Assembly (NCBI GenBank): GCA_002713555.1
Contig: PATG01000058.1
Span: forward strand, 1,938-14,300
Source of the DNA: Planctomycetaceae bacterium
GTDB taxonomy: Bacteria; Planctomycetota; Planctomycetia; Pirellulales; Lacipirellulaceae
DNA: 12,363 nucleotides
Direction: 5' to 3'
Shown here: piece after piece, positions 5,030 to 12,363 of the stretch
Position numbering within the stretch: position 1 is the first letter of the stretch
How the letters are laid out: each line of letters opens with the position of its first letter
Notes under the pieces: generated by a model
Seen by the model: the letters and a program-made list of their open reading frames with translations, nothing else
What the model was told of the DNA's origin: nothing
Databases searched by the model: none
Program-made: the position numbers and the translations under genes

Positions 5030-7864
5030 CTACGCTTCCTTTTTCAGGATGCGAACTGGGCAGAACTTGAAACCTGGGATTTTCCCGTCAGGATCTAGTT
5101 TTTCGCTTGTCAACACATTGGCAGCCGCCTCACGAAAGTGGAATGGAATAAACACAACTCCTGGATCCAAACTATCGTCTAGACGAACTGTCAATTCAAT
5201 TTCTCCACGGCGATTCTGTACGCAGACAGTATCCCCTGTATTAATATGCAGCTGCCTAAGGTCCTGCGAATGCATGGCAATGAATGCGCTGGGTTCGATC
5301 TGCGACAGCACCCGACTACGACGAGTCATGCTGCCCGTATGCCAATGCTCTAAAAGCCGTCCCGTACTAAGGATGAAAGGATACTCCTCGTTGGGCATCT
5401 CATCGGCCGCTATATACTCGCAAGGAACAAATTTCCCAAGACCCGATGGAGTTGGAAAACTTTGATCAAACAGGATTTGCACACCGTCTTCATCCTCTGG
5501 GTTTGCGCATGGCCACAGCTTACCACGGGCTCCCAAATTGTCGTGATTCAGTCCCCGGTAGTTGTTTGTTAATTCTGCAAACTCCTCAAAGACCTCGGCA
5601 GATGAATTGTACTTCATAGGCAGACCTATACTTTCACCAATATCACAAACGATCTGCCAATCTTCTCTTGCTTCGCCGGGAGGCTGAAGTACGGTGCGCC
5701 CTAGTTGAACACGGCGGTCTGTATTGGTGTAGGTTCCCGTTTTTTCGAAATAGCTACTGGCCGGCAAAATCACATCGGCAAATTCAGCCGTCTCTGTCAG
5801 AAAAATATCCTGCACGGCCAGAAAATCCAAATTGGCCAATGCCTGCCGCACTTTGTTCTGATTGGGATCGGATATAAACGGATTTTCTCCCAGAATGAGC
5901 ATGCCACGTATCGAATTCTCCAGCGCTCCTGCAATGACCTCAACTACGGTCAGGCCCGGCTGTGGATTCAGCTTGGTTTGCCAGGCCCTCTCAAACTTTT
6001 TCTGGATCTGGCTATCGTTGACTGGTTGGTAATCAGGATAGACCATCGGAATCAGACCGGCATCGCTGGCTCCCTGCACATTATTCTGGCCACGCAGCGG
6101 ATGCAATCCCGTACCTGGCCGTCCCACATTTCCCGTCATGAGACAAAGCGAAATTAAGGACCTGGCGTTGTTGGTACCCACAACGTGTTGTGAAATGCCC
6201 ATCCCCCAAAACACCATCATGGCCTGGGCATTGCCGATAGAACGTGCAATCTCGCGAATCTCGTCCTCCGCAACACCACAGATCTTGGTCACTTGAGCCG
6301 GCGAATACTGGTCGGTAACAAGATCGGCCAACTGCTCAAATCCCTCGGTCCTCTCTTGAATAAACGTCTTGTTGATGAGTCCTTCCTGGATCAGGACATG
6401 CATGATCGCGTTGTAGAAAGCAACATCAGAACCAGGACGTAGCTGTGCAAAATGCGTGGCAAAATTTACTAAGGCATGCCGACGCACATCAACAATAATT
6501 ATTTTCGTACCCCGTTTGGCGGCTTCTTTCATAAAAGTTGCTGCCACTGGATGGTTGGCACACGCATTAGACCCTGCAACTAGTGCTACATCGGCATGCT
6601 GCACATCTGCAAAAACATTGGTCACTGCGCCTGAGCCAATCGTTTCCATCAATGCTGCCACCGAAGATGCGTGACAGAGACGCGTGCAGTGGTCCACATT
6701 GTTGGAACCAAATCCAGCACGCACCAACTTCTGAAACAAGTAGGCTTCCTCATTAGAGCACTTGGCAGATCCAAAACCAGCTAAAGCCGAGCCACCAAAC
6801 TTTTCGCGAATACTGGTGATTCCCTGGCCAACCCGCTGGAGGGCTTCTTCCCAGGTCGCCTCACGAAATGCAGGCATCACTTCATCATAGTCAACCACGC
6901 CACCCGGTTTACGGCCGTCTGCGCGAATAGCAGCCTGCACCTCACCCGACAAGGGCCCCTTGGGATAGTATTCATCACGGCGAATCAGGGGTTTCGTCAA
7001 TCTTTGTTGGTGAGATGCGTAGTCCCAACCGTAGCGGCCCTTAACACATAGTCGTTCATGATTGACCGGGCTATCACGCCCATCAGCATAAACAACTTGA
7101 TTGTCTTTCGCATGGAATGTCACCGCGCACCCAACGCCACAATACGGACAGACACTGTCCACTGAATCAAGCTCCACGCGTGGTAGGATCGGCAATGTGA
7201 TGGGTTTATGCGTTAAGGCACCGGTGGGACAGGCACTGGCACACTCACCGCAGGCGACACAGGTACTCTGGCCCATCGGATTGTTCAAATCAAAAGCAAT
7301 TTGCGCAGCGTATCCCTTGCCCGAACGGCCGATCACCTCGTTAGACTGGATGTCGTCACAAGCCCTGATGCAACGGTCACAGAGAATACAGCTTTGATGA
7401 TCGACAGCGATCACAGGTGATGATTCATCCTGCGATCTACCATTTTGAGATATCAGCATATCCGCCGTTTGGACAGACTTTTTTTCTTCGGCAGACAATA
7501 GCTGATATCGTCGCCCCAATGCTTCTAGGTCGCAGTCCCCGGTTGTCTGCTCGCGCTCACAGGGGCTTGGATGATCGGCCAACAGCAATTGCGTCAACAT
7601 GCTACGATGTTTTTCGACAGCCGGTGAGTTGGTATGGACTTCCATGCCCTCCTGGCAATCACGGACACACGACGCAGCCAAGACACGCTCACCGACATCG
7701 ACCACACACATCCGGCAAACACCCACGGGACTCATACCAGGCGAGTGGCATAATACGGGTATGTCTTTTTTTATTTCACGTGCAGCATCCCAGATACTCG
7801 TCCCTTGAGGTACGGAGACCTGCTGGCCATCGATAGTCAATTGAACAGTTGCGTTGTCGTTCAT
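5030..7864 (-). CDS. fdhA: NAD-dependent formate dehydrogenase, molybdopterin catalytic (alpha) subunit
   Basis: The protein has 944 residues and catalyses formate oxidation to CO2 at a bis-MGD Mo/W centre, with electrons leaving through a NuoG-like Fe-S chain. Domains in order: a 2Fe-2S plant-type ferredoxin with C39, C50, C53 and C66; a His-Cys motif with H98, C102 and C111; two 4Fe-4S sets (C159, C162, C165, C169 and C202, C205, C208, C212); a proximal 4Fe-4S cluster CPYCGVGC (239-246) plus C273 in RLCVKGR; then the molybdopterin domains. TRLCHASSVAAL (394-405) places the active-site Cys at C397, followed by His398, so this is a Cys and not a Sec enzyme. LRGQNNVQGASD (590-601) carries the formate-site Arg. 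The C-terminal dinucleotide-binding domain includes TGRLLEHWHTGSMTRRS (834-850). No signal peptide is present, so it is cytoplasmic. The middle Cys of the His-Cys motif is replaced by Glu105. The ATG overlaps the stop of the upstream fdhB-like gene (ATGA), and GAGGAG lies 8 bases upstream. Confidence 0.93.
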   Translation of the reverse strand: MNDNATVQLTIDGQQVSVPQGTSIWDAAREIKKDIPVLCHSPGMSPVGVCRMCVVDVGERVLAASCVRDCQEGMEVHTNSPAVEKHRSMLTQLLLADHPSPCEREQTTGDCDLEALGRRYQLLSAEEKKSVQTADMLISQNGRSQDESSPVIAVDHQSCILCDRCIRACDDIQSNEVIGRSGKGYAAQIAFDLNNPMGQSTCVACGECASACPTGALTHKPITLPILPRVELDSVDSVCPYCGVGCAVTFHAKDNQVVYADGRDSPVNHERLCVKGRYGWDYASHQQRLTKPLIRRDEYYPKGPLSGEVQAAIRADGRKPGGVVDYDEVMPAFREATWEEALQRVGQGITSIREKFGGSALAGFGSAKCSNEEAYLFQKLVRAGFGSNNVDHCTRLCHASSVAALMETIGSGAVTNVFADVQHADVALVAGSNACANHPVAATFMKEAAKRGTKIIIVDVRRHALVNFATHFAQLRPGSDVAFYNAIMHVLIQEGLINKTFIQERTEGFEQLADLVTDQYSPAQVTKICGVAEDEIREIARSIGNAQAMMVFWGMGISQHVVGTNNARSLISLCLMTGNVGRPGTGLHPLRGQNNVQGASDAGLIPMVYPDYQPVNDSQIQKKFERAWQTKLNPQPGLTVVEVIAGALENSIRGMLILGENPFISDPNQNKVRQALANLDFLAVQDIFLTETAEFADVILPASSYFEKTGTYTNTDRRVQLGRTVLQPPGEAREDWQIVCDIGESIGLPMKYNSSAEVFEEFAELTNNYRGLNHDNLGARGKLWPCANPEDEDGVQILFDQSFPTPSGLGKFVPCEYIAADEMPNEEYPFILSTGRLLEHWHTGSMTRRSRVLSQIEPSAFIAMHSQDLRQLHINTGDTVCVQNRRGEIELTVRLDDSLDPGVVFIPFHFREAAANVLTSEKLDPDGKIPGFKFCPVRILKKEA

Positions 7865-9477
7865 GCGGGCAACTCCTCAGGAAAATGCTTCAGCATGGAA
7901 AGAATCGGATTCAGCGCCACTTGGCCTAGACCACAAATGGAAGTTTGCTCCAATGTCTCTCCCAAATCGGGGAGTATCTGCAAAGCATCCCGAGAACCCT
8001 CACCCGACTGTACTGCCTGGAGAATTCCAACGGCTTTTTCGCTGCCTATACGACAAGGAACACACTTCCCACAAGATTCGTTGCGAAAAAACTGAACAAG
8101 ATTCGTAGCCAATTCATACAAATTACGATCTTCTGCCATGACAATCAGCGCGCCAGTCCCCATCATGCTCCCTGCGTCTTGCATCGCCTTGAAATCCAGA
8201 GGGGTGTCTACATACTGGGCGCTTAAGAAGTTTGAACTAGCGCCCCCCGGAAGAAATGCTTTTAGCTGGGCGCCACCACGCATACCGCCGGCCAGGGAGA
8301 TCAATTCGGCAACTGAGGTTCCCATGGGTACTTCATAAACGCCCGGCTGCTCTACGTCTCCCGATATCGAAACAAATTTCAGACCCGAGAAACCCTCCCG
8401 CCCTTGTGCATGCCACCATTTGGCCCCCTGTTTGACAATGGATGTGGCCAGTGCAAATGTTTCTACATTGTTGATCAAGGTGGGCTTACCCCAAAGACCA
8501 TGGGTGCCAGGATAAGGAGGTTTGTTACGTGGCTCGCCACGCTTGTCCTCCAAGGCTTCCAGCAAAGCCGTTTCTTCCCCCAGAATATACCCGCCCGGAG
8601 AAATGAAAACCTCGATATCAAACGGTTGTCCCGACCCGGCGGCATTTTGCCCCAACACACCCTGTTCACGCGCTCGAAGTATGGCTTCTTCGAGTAACCG
8701 CAGTTCCTTCGAGTATTCATGCCGTAGATAAACAATGCCTTGCTCAGCTCCGATAGTAAGACCCGCCAGCACCATACCTTCAATCGTCAAGTAAGAAAGT
8801 TGTGCTAAAATCTCCCTGTCCTTAAATGTGCCGGGTTCGCTCTCATCAGCATTGCAGATGACGTACTTCTGTCGCGAGGACTCTTGCGCCACCAGATCCC
8901 ACTTGCGCCCCGTCGGAAAGCCTGCCCCGCCCATGCCTCGCAGACCACTGTCTGTCAATTCACGAACGCAAGTTTCCTGCAGCCTGGCAAGGTCTTGTGC
9001 CAATCGAGTAACCGTGGAGTAACGATCTGCCAACTCGTAAGGGTCGCACATCCAGGCTCTGGGTTCCTCACCATCTTGATCCTGCAGCGCAGGGTTGTTT
9101 CTCTGCAGCGAGCTCAAGACATCTTGCGTATGGGACATGGTTCGCGGAGCGATGGGCTGCTCGTTGATCACCAGTGCCGGAGCACAATCACATCGTCCCA
9201 GACAGGAGACATGTTCAACTTCAATTTCGTCATTGGCCAGGAGCTGATTCAGGGTCTCATCAGCAGGCAGATTGTTCGCCATACAACAGACCACATCTCG
9301 ACAAACATGAACCACATGCTTGGGTGGCGGAGTACGGCGAAAAGCGGGATAAAAACTTACCAGCCCTTCCAGTCGATAGAGAGGAACTTGCAACTCAGCT
9401 GACAGAGAGCGAAGCATCGCATCGTCCAGATACCCGTGCTCATGCTGCAATGCCATTAGTTTGCGTAGAATTTTCAT
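7861..9477 (-). CDS. fdhB: Formate dehydrogenase diaphorase subunit, NuoE-NuoF fusion
   Basis: The protein has 538 residues and joins two complex-I-like modules in one chain. Residues 1-125 are NuoE/FdsG-like: a helical start, then a thioredoxin-like 2Fe-2S domain with C59-x4-C64 and C92-x3-C96. Residues 170-530 are NuoF/FdsB-like: the FMN/NADH loop LRGMGGAGFPTGRKW (179-193), CNADESEPGTFKDRE (208-222), GGYILGEETALLEALE (295-310), an SLBB region (about 375-420), and a 4Fe-4S cluster with C469, C472, C475 and C515. It should take electrons from the catalytic subunit and reduce NAD+ at FMN, in the cytoplasm. All cluster ligands of both modules appear intact. The downstream fdhA-like gene overlaps by four bases, which implies translational coupling. 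A GAAGGAG purine run lies rather far (about 16 bases) before the ATG. Diaphorases of NAD-reducing hydrogenases share this layout, but the partner here is clearly a formate dehydrogenase. Confidence 0.92.
   Translation of the reverse strand: MKILRKLMALQHEHGYLDDAMLRSLSAELQVPLYRLEGLVSFYPAFRRTPPPKHVVHVCRDVVCCMANNLPADETLNQLLANDEIEVEHVSCLGRCDCAPALVINEQPIAPRTMSHTQDVLSSLQRNNPALQDQDGEEPRAWMCDPYELADRYSTVTRLAQDLARLQETCVRELTDSGLRGMGGAGFPTGRKWDLVAQESSRQKYVICNADESEPGTFKDREILAQLSYLTIEGMVLAGLTIGAEQGIVYLRHEYSKELRLLEEAILRAREQGVLGQNAAGSGQPFDIEVFISPGGYILGEETALLEALEDKRGEPRNKPPYPGTHGLWGKPTLINNVETFALATSIVKQGAKWWHAQGREGFSGLKFVSISGDVEQPGVYEVPMGTSVAELISLAGGMRGGAQLKAFLPGGASSNFLSAQYVDTPLDFKAMQDAGSMMGTGALIVMAEDRNLYELATNLVQFFRNESCGKCVPCRIGSEKAVGILQAVQSGEGSRDALQILPDLGETLEQTSICGLGQVALNPILSMLKHFPEELPA
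7873..7878 (-). promoter_or_regulatory. Ribosome binding site of fdhA inside the end of fdhB
   Basis: GAGGAG on the minus strand lies 8 bases before the fdhA ATG, within the last codons of the upstream gene. It fixes the fdhA start at 7864 and, together with the ATGA overlap, supports coupled translation of the two subunits. Confidence 0.6.
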
Positions 9478-9532
9478 AGAAACAAGAAATCCACTCCTTC
9501 CTACAGACTGTCGACTAATTCAGCAAGACGGC

Positions 9533-9560
9533 ATTTTAACAAAGCCACATAGTACTGCAA
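9533..9560 (-). promoter_or_regulatory. Sigma70-like promoter candidate for the formate dehydrogenase operon
   Basis: On the minus strand, TTGCAG (9560-9555) and TAAAAT (9538-9533) are separated by 16 bases and lie about 55 bases before the fdhB-like ATG. Both hexamers are close to the sigma70 consensus. The match is by eye only. Confidence 0.33.
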
Positions 9561-9564
9561 ACTT

Positions 9565-9583
9565 CATCACTCGGAGAGTGATG
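9565..9583 (-). terminator. Hairpin between the propeller gene and the formate dehydrogenase operon
   Basis: A perfect 8-base stem (CATCACTC/GAGTGATG) with a 3-base loop begins about 10 bases after the stop of the ankyrin/propeller gene. In the minus-strand transcript the following bases are AAGTTTGC, a weak T-run. The clean T-run is on the other side (plus-strand reading). It may end or protect the upstream transcript, and it marks the boundary before the fdh promoter candidate. Confidence 0.4.
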
Positions 9584-9592
9584 GCTACTTTT

Positions 9593-11830
9593 TTACTCTT
9601 CTCCAACTGCGATCAGATGACCTTCGGTGCGGAAAAGCATTCTTCCCGAAGAGATCGCCGGTGTGGCCAGGCAGTGTTCGCCAAGTGGATTTGTGGACAG
9701 CAGTTCGAATTTTGGACCGGCCTGGACAACCATCACGACTCCCTGCTCGCTTGTAAAGTACAGCTTGCCATCCGCCGCCACAGGCGATGCCGTAAAACTC
9801 GTTGCACCTCCTCCTCGAAGTCGCTCACGGTATTCACGTTGCCCTGTGCGGGCATCATAGCAAGTGAGCACGCCGTTATTTTTACATACATAAAGCCACC
9901 CGCGATAGACGATGGGCGTGGGCAAGTACGGACCACCGTCCTGATTGCTCCAGGCAATGTGCTCGTTGCTCGTTTGCTCATCGTCAAGTGAAATATCACC
10001 TTCTGCCGTAAGGCGAATCGCATAGATCGGTTTGATGGGGCGATATCCACTCGTCACAAAGACCAGATCGCCAACGACGAAGGGCGTGGGTACCGAAATT
10101 TCGGATTGTCGATCAAGTCGCCATCGCTCACTGCCGGTTCGCGGATCGTAGCCGCGCGCATACCGCGTACCGCCTGTGATCAATAACGGACCACTTATGC
10201 CCTCGTAAAGTGTGGGCGTATTCCAGGTAGGAATTTCGTCTCGATCCGTTTTCCAGATTTCATCTCCGTTTCTGACATCGTAAGCCGCGATAAAAGACCC
10301 ATGCTGCACATCACACTGCACAATCGCCTTTCCATCGTAGAGGATGGGCGAACTACCAAATCCCCATTGATACTCTTCATCGTAGAACCAACCACTATCA
10401 AGACTCCCTATCACCTTTTTCCATTGCAGTTGGCCCTGCATGTTGTAGCAATACAATCCCTCAGAACCAAAAAAGGCAATCACACACTGACCGTCGGTTG
10501 CAGGAGTTGGATTAGCATGCGTCGATTTAGGATGCCGCTTGTTGAGCGGAATTGCTTCGAGAGCCGTTCGCTCCCACTCCATCTTTCCAGTCGTCAGATT
10601 CAGACAGATGACTTGCCACGCATGCGTGGAATCGTCGTCCACAGAACCAACATCACCATAGAGACCCGTTCGCAAGGTGGCACGATCTCCACCCTGAATG
10701 GCAGTTGTTAGAAAAACCTGATTGCCCCAGACCACCGGACAGGAATTGCCTAGGCCCGCGATGGGGGTTTTCCATAAAACTCCTTTGGCCTCGGGCACAT
10801 CCCAGACCATGGACGGGTTCTGGCCATCGGCGATCCCTCGAGCTCCCGTACCACGAAACTGCGGCCAATGGATCGACGAGACGGCTCGGTCTTCCTCGTG
10901 GACTGCTAGAGGATCGATGGGTTGGGAGACTGTTGTCGATTCCTCATGCGTTGGTACGACAACTTGGGAAGGCTCATCCTTCACTTCATCCAGGACATCG
11001 TTGTCGGACATTTTCTTGTACAGAACGGGCACCGTCCCCGTATTTCGGGTGAATCCAACAACCTGCCCCTCGGCAAGGTTGAAGGTATAGGTGGTTTCAA
11101 AAAAATAAAAGGTCTGTTCGTTACGGGCACGAAGCCGGTCCAATCTCATGGAAGAACTACTTATCAGCAACTTGCCGTCGCTGCATTCGATCTGGTAGCT
11201 TTGTCCCTCATCGTTTTTATAAGTCCCAGCATAAGACTGCATAACTTCATCCGGCACGACCCTAGCTGGAGTACTCGTCGCGGGGATGGCAGCCTCAATT
11301 GCCTGAACAATCTCCGGATACTGGCGTTCATCTGCCATGTCTCGACAGGATGTCAGAAACTCCGGTTCGATTTTGACGGCAGCCAAGATCGCTTGGACAA
11401 TTGGCAAAGCCCCACCTTCTGTAGACGTGCGTAGCAATGCCTTGCCACCTTTGGCGCCGTGTTCCAGCAACAGTTGGATTGATTTAGTGTGCCCCCCCAT
11501 GGCAGCCCAATCTAGGGGCGTGGCATGGTAGAAGGTGTCGGTCACATTGACGTTCGCACCTGCTTCGACCAATAGCTTAACAACATCAGGATGCCCGTGA
11601 TCGCAAGCAAAAGAAAGCGCCGTAGCGCCATATCTGGCAGGCGCGTCAACATCGACCCCCTGCCCTATCAGTGTTTTTACAGTTGCCGCATCACCCTGCC
11701 TGGCAGCCTTCCAGAGGTTCTGCTCAGACTCATCTGCCAGCACACGTGGCTGACAACAAGCAAACATCGCGAAAAGCGCAAACCCACTCCAATGAGGCCA
11801 ACGACCCGGAAGCGATAAATTTTTTATCAT
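9593..11830 (-). CDS. Secreted ankyrin-repeat / DUF3471-like / PQQ-type beta-propeller protein
   Basis: The protein has 745 residues. A signal peptide (1-32, likely cut after RVLA) leads to a periplasmic or exported protein. Residues about 35-130 hold three ankyrin repeats (NLWKAARQGDAATVKTLI, then YGATALSFACDHGHPDVVKLL, then ATPLDWAAMGGHTKSIQLLL). About 190-274 resembles DUF3471, a small beta domain often attached to serine hydrolases (SYAGTYKNDEGQ ... YKKM). A Glu/Asp/Ser/Thr-rich linker follows. Residues 322-745 are a PQQ/PQQ-like beta-propeller opening with WPQFRGTGARG, with blade motifs such as TGKMEWE (414-420), QGQLQWKK (465-472), NGDEIWKT (521-528) and TGSERWRL (565-572), and a characteristic SGWFYDEEYQWGFGSS (479-494). 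Such propellers are frequent in planctomycetes and usually have no proven cofactor or enzyme activity. All parts suggest protein-protein or scaffold roles. The gene follows the ASPIC/UnbV gene by 26 bases on the same strand. Confidence 0.85.
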   Translation of the reverse strand: MIKNLSLPGRWPHWSGFALFAMFACCQPRVLADESEQNLWKAARQGDAATVKTLIGQGVDVDAPARYGATALSFACDHGHPDVVKLLVEAGANVNVTDTFYHATPLDWAAMGGHTKSIQLLLEHGAKGGKALLRTSTEGGALPIVQAILAAVKIEPEFLTSCRDMADERQYPEIVQAIEAAIPATSTPARVVPDEVMQSYAGTYKNDEGQSYQIECSDGKLLISSSSMRLDRLRARNEQTFYFFETTYTFNLAEGQVVGFTRNTGTVPVLYKKMSDNDVLDEVKDEPSQVVVPTHEESTTVSQPIDPLAVHEEDRAVSSIHWPQFRGTGARGIADGQNPSMVWDVPEAKGVLWKTPIAGLGNSCPVVWGNQVFLTTAIQGGDRATLRTGLYGDVGSVDDDSTHAWQVICLNLTTGKMEWERTALEAIPLNKRHPKSTHANPTPATDGQCVIAFFGSEGLYCYNMQGQLQWKKVIGSLDSGWFYDEEYQWGFGSSPILYDGKAIVQCDVQHGSFIAAYDVRNGDEIWKTDRDEIPTWNTPTLYEGISGPLLITGGTRYARGYDPRTGSERWRLDRQSEISVPTPFVVGDLVFVTSGYRPIKPIYAIRLTAEGDISLDDEQTSNEHIAWSNQDGGPYLPTPIVYRGWLYVCKNNGVLTCYDARTGQREYRERLRGGGATSFTASPVAADGKLYFTSEQGVVMVVQAGPKFELLSTNPLGEHCLATPAISSGRMLFRTEGHLIAVGEE

Positions 11831-11856
11831 GGCATCTCAATAAAGACTTAATATAT

Positions 11857-12363
11857 TTACTGTAAGCGTTTCACCACGACCAACTGATCCACTACGGATT
11901 CGAGTGTCTGAAGTTTTCCATCGGGCCAGCGCACGTCGATCTTGACGGGATCCTGGTGATCAGCAAGTCCAAAGTGCAGCGTTTGTTCGTTCTGATTGCC
12001 TTCCCCCATACCACCAGCGATCTGGCGAGTAAGTATCCATCCACCAACGTGGACTCGCACACTTGCCCCAATTACACTGCGGTTGCTGCCAGCCCCACTC
12101 TCTAATCGAACTCGCAGCCAGTGATTGGCATTTCCCGGATTCCGGAGCAGCCGGCCCCCAATTGCGAGATCGAGGTGCCCATCGTTGTCATAATCTGCCC
12201 AAGCAGCCTGGTAAGTACGTGTTGCAGGCAGGCCTACTTTGGACGTAACATCTTGGAAGCTCCACACACCTACCGGTGAATTTTCGCCCAACTCGTCCGT
12301 TTGAGGCGAGTCGCTCAAAGCAGCAGAGGTGTTTCTCAAGAGTACATTGTGGTCGCCACCATA
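11857..12363 (-). CDS. ASPIC/UnbV (CRTAC1-like) repeat protein, C-terminal part
   Basis: The minus strand is open from the right window edge to a stop at 11857, giving 168 residues of a larger protein. The frame enters as YGGDHNVLLRN, the end of an FG-GAP/VCBS propeller repeat. It continues with FQDVTSKVGL and the calcium-type loop DYDNDGHLDLAIGG. It ends with the ASPIC/UnbV domain (NHWLRVRLE, IGASVRVHVGG, HFGLADH, VRWPDGKLQTLESV). Proteins of this type are large, secreted, calcium-binding beta-propellers common in planctomycetes and Verrucomicrobia, and their exact role is unknown. The true start lies outside the window; the TTG at 12339 is not a start. The end is only 26 bases from the ankyrin/propeller gene, so the two are probably cotranscribed. 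Confidence 0.87.
   Translation of the reverse strand, partial: YGGDHNVLLRNTSAALSDSPQTDELGENSPVGVWSFQDVTSKVGLPATRTYQAAWADYDNDGHLDLAIGGRLLRNPGNANHWLRVRLESGAGSNRSVIGASVRVHVGGWILTRQIAGGMGEGNQNEQTLHFGLADHQDPVKIDVRWPDGKLQTLESVVDQLVVVKRLQ

Noticed and set aside
7464..7864. Possibility that the large molybdopterin protein is NuoG of complex I
   Set aside because: The formate-specific active-site Cys-His (397-398) and RGQNNVQGA motif, and the presence of the complete molybdopterin domain, fit formate dehydrogenase. No other complex I genes are adjacent.
9461..9991. Plus-strand 176-residue frame and similar long frames antisense to the fdh and propeller genes
   Set aside because: They overlap real minus-strand genes, lack domain signals and have the composition of antisense translations.

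Overview
The window looks like chromosome from a planctomycete, most likely of the Pirellulales type. This is inferred from the gene content and not from any marker gene. It holds a Tat-exported Gfo/Idh/MocA oxidoreductase, a secreted DUF6807 ('PmoA-like') protein, a secreted PQQ-type beta-propeller with the WPQFRG opening, an ASPIC/UnbV (CRTAC1-like) protein and a FixL/FixJ-type two-component relic, in moderate-GC DNA. No tRNA, rRNA, CRISPR array, insertion sequence or phage gene was seen.

Left part (1-3014): a membrane-anchored protein of unknown function runs off the left edge on the minus strand. Divergent from it is an ApbE-type FAD:protein FMN transferase with an unusually long N-terminal extension and three in-frame tandem micro-duplications. 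A Tat-signal Gfo/Idh/MocA dehydrogenase follows on the same strand.

Middle (3015-4876): between the oxidoreductase and the convergent DUF6807 gene lie two head-to-head gene remnants. One is the DNA-binding C-terminus of a FixJ/NarL-type response regulator (minus). The other is the ATP-binding C-terminus of a FixL-like histidine kinase (plus). Their reading frames end in overlapping stop codons at 3445-3448, as if one deletion had removed both N-terminal halves.

Right part (4877-12363), all on the minus strand: two transcription blocks. The upstream block is the tail of an ASPIC/UnbV protein followed, after 26 bases, by a secreted ankyrin / DUF3471-like / PQQ-propeller fusion. The downstream block is a two-gene soluble formate dehydrogenase. 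Its first gene is a NuoE-NuoF fusion (NADH/FMN diaphorase) and its second is a large NuoG-like, molybdopterin-containing catalytic subunit, translationally coupled by an ATGA overlap. A hairpin and a sigma70-like promoter candidate lie between the blocks. The enzyme is expected to oxidise formate to CO2 and pass electrons via Fe-S clusters and FMN to NAD+. A likely setting is the C1 oxidation route of planctomycetes or removal of fermentation formate, but no C1 gene in the window proves it.

Most of the content is recognisable housekeeping or secreted planctomycete families. The most unusual items are the two-component relic, the multi-domain ankyrin/propeller fusion, the fused diaphorase subunit, and a Cys-to-Glu change in the His-Cys cluster motif of the formate dehydrogenase.
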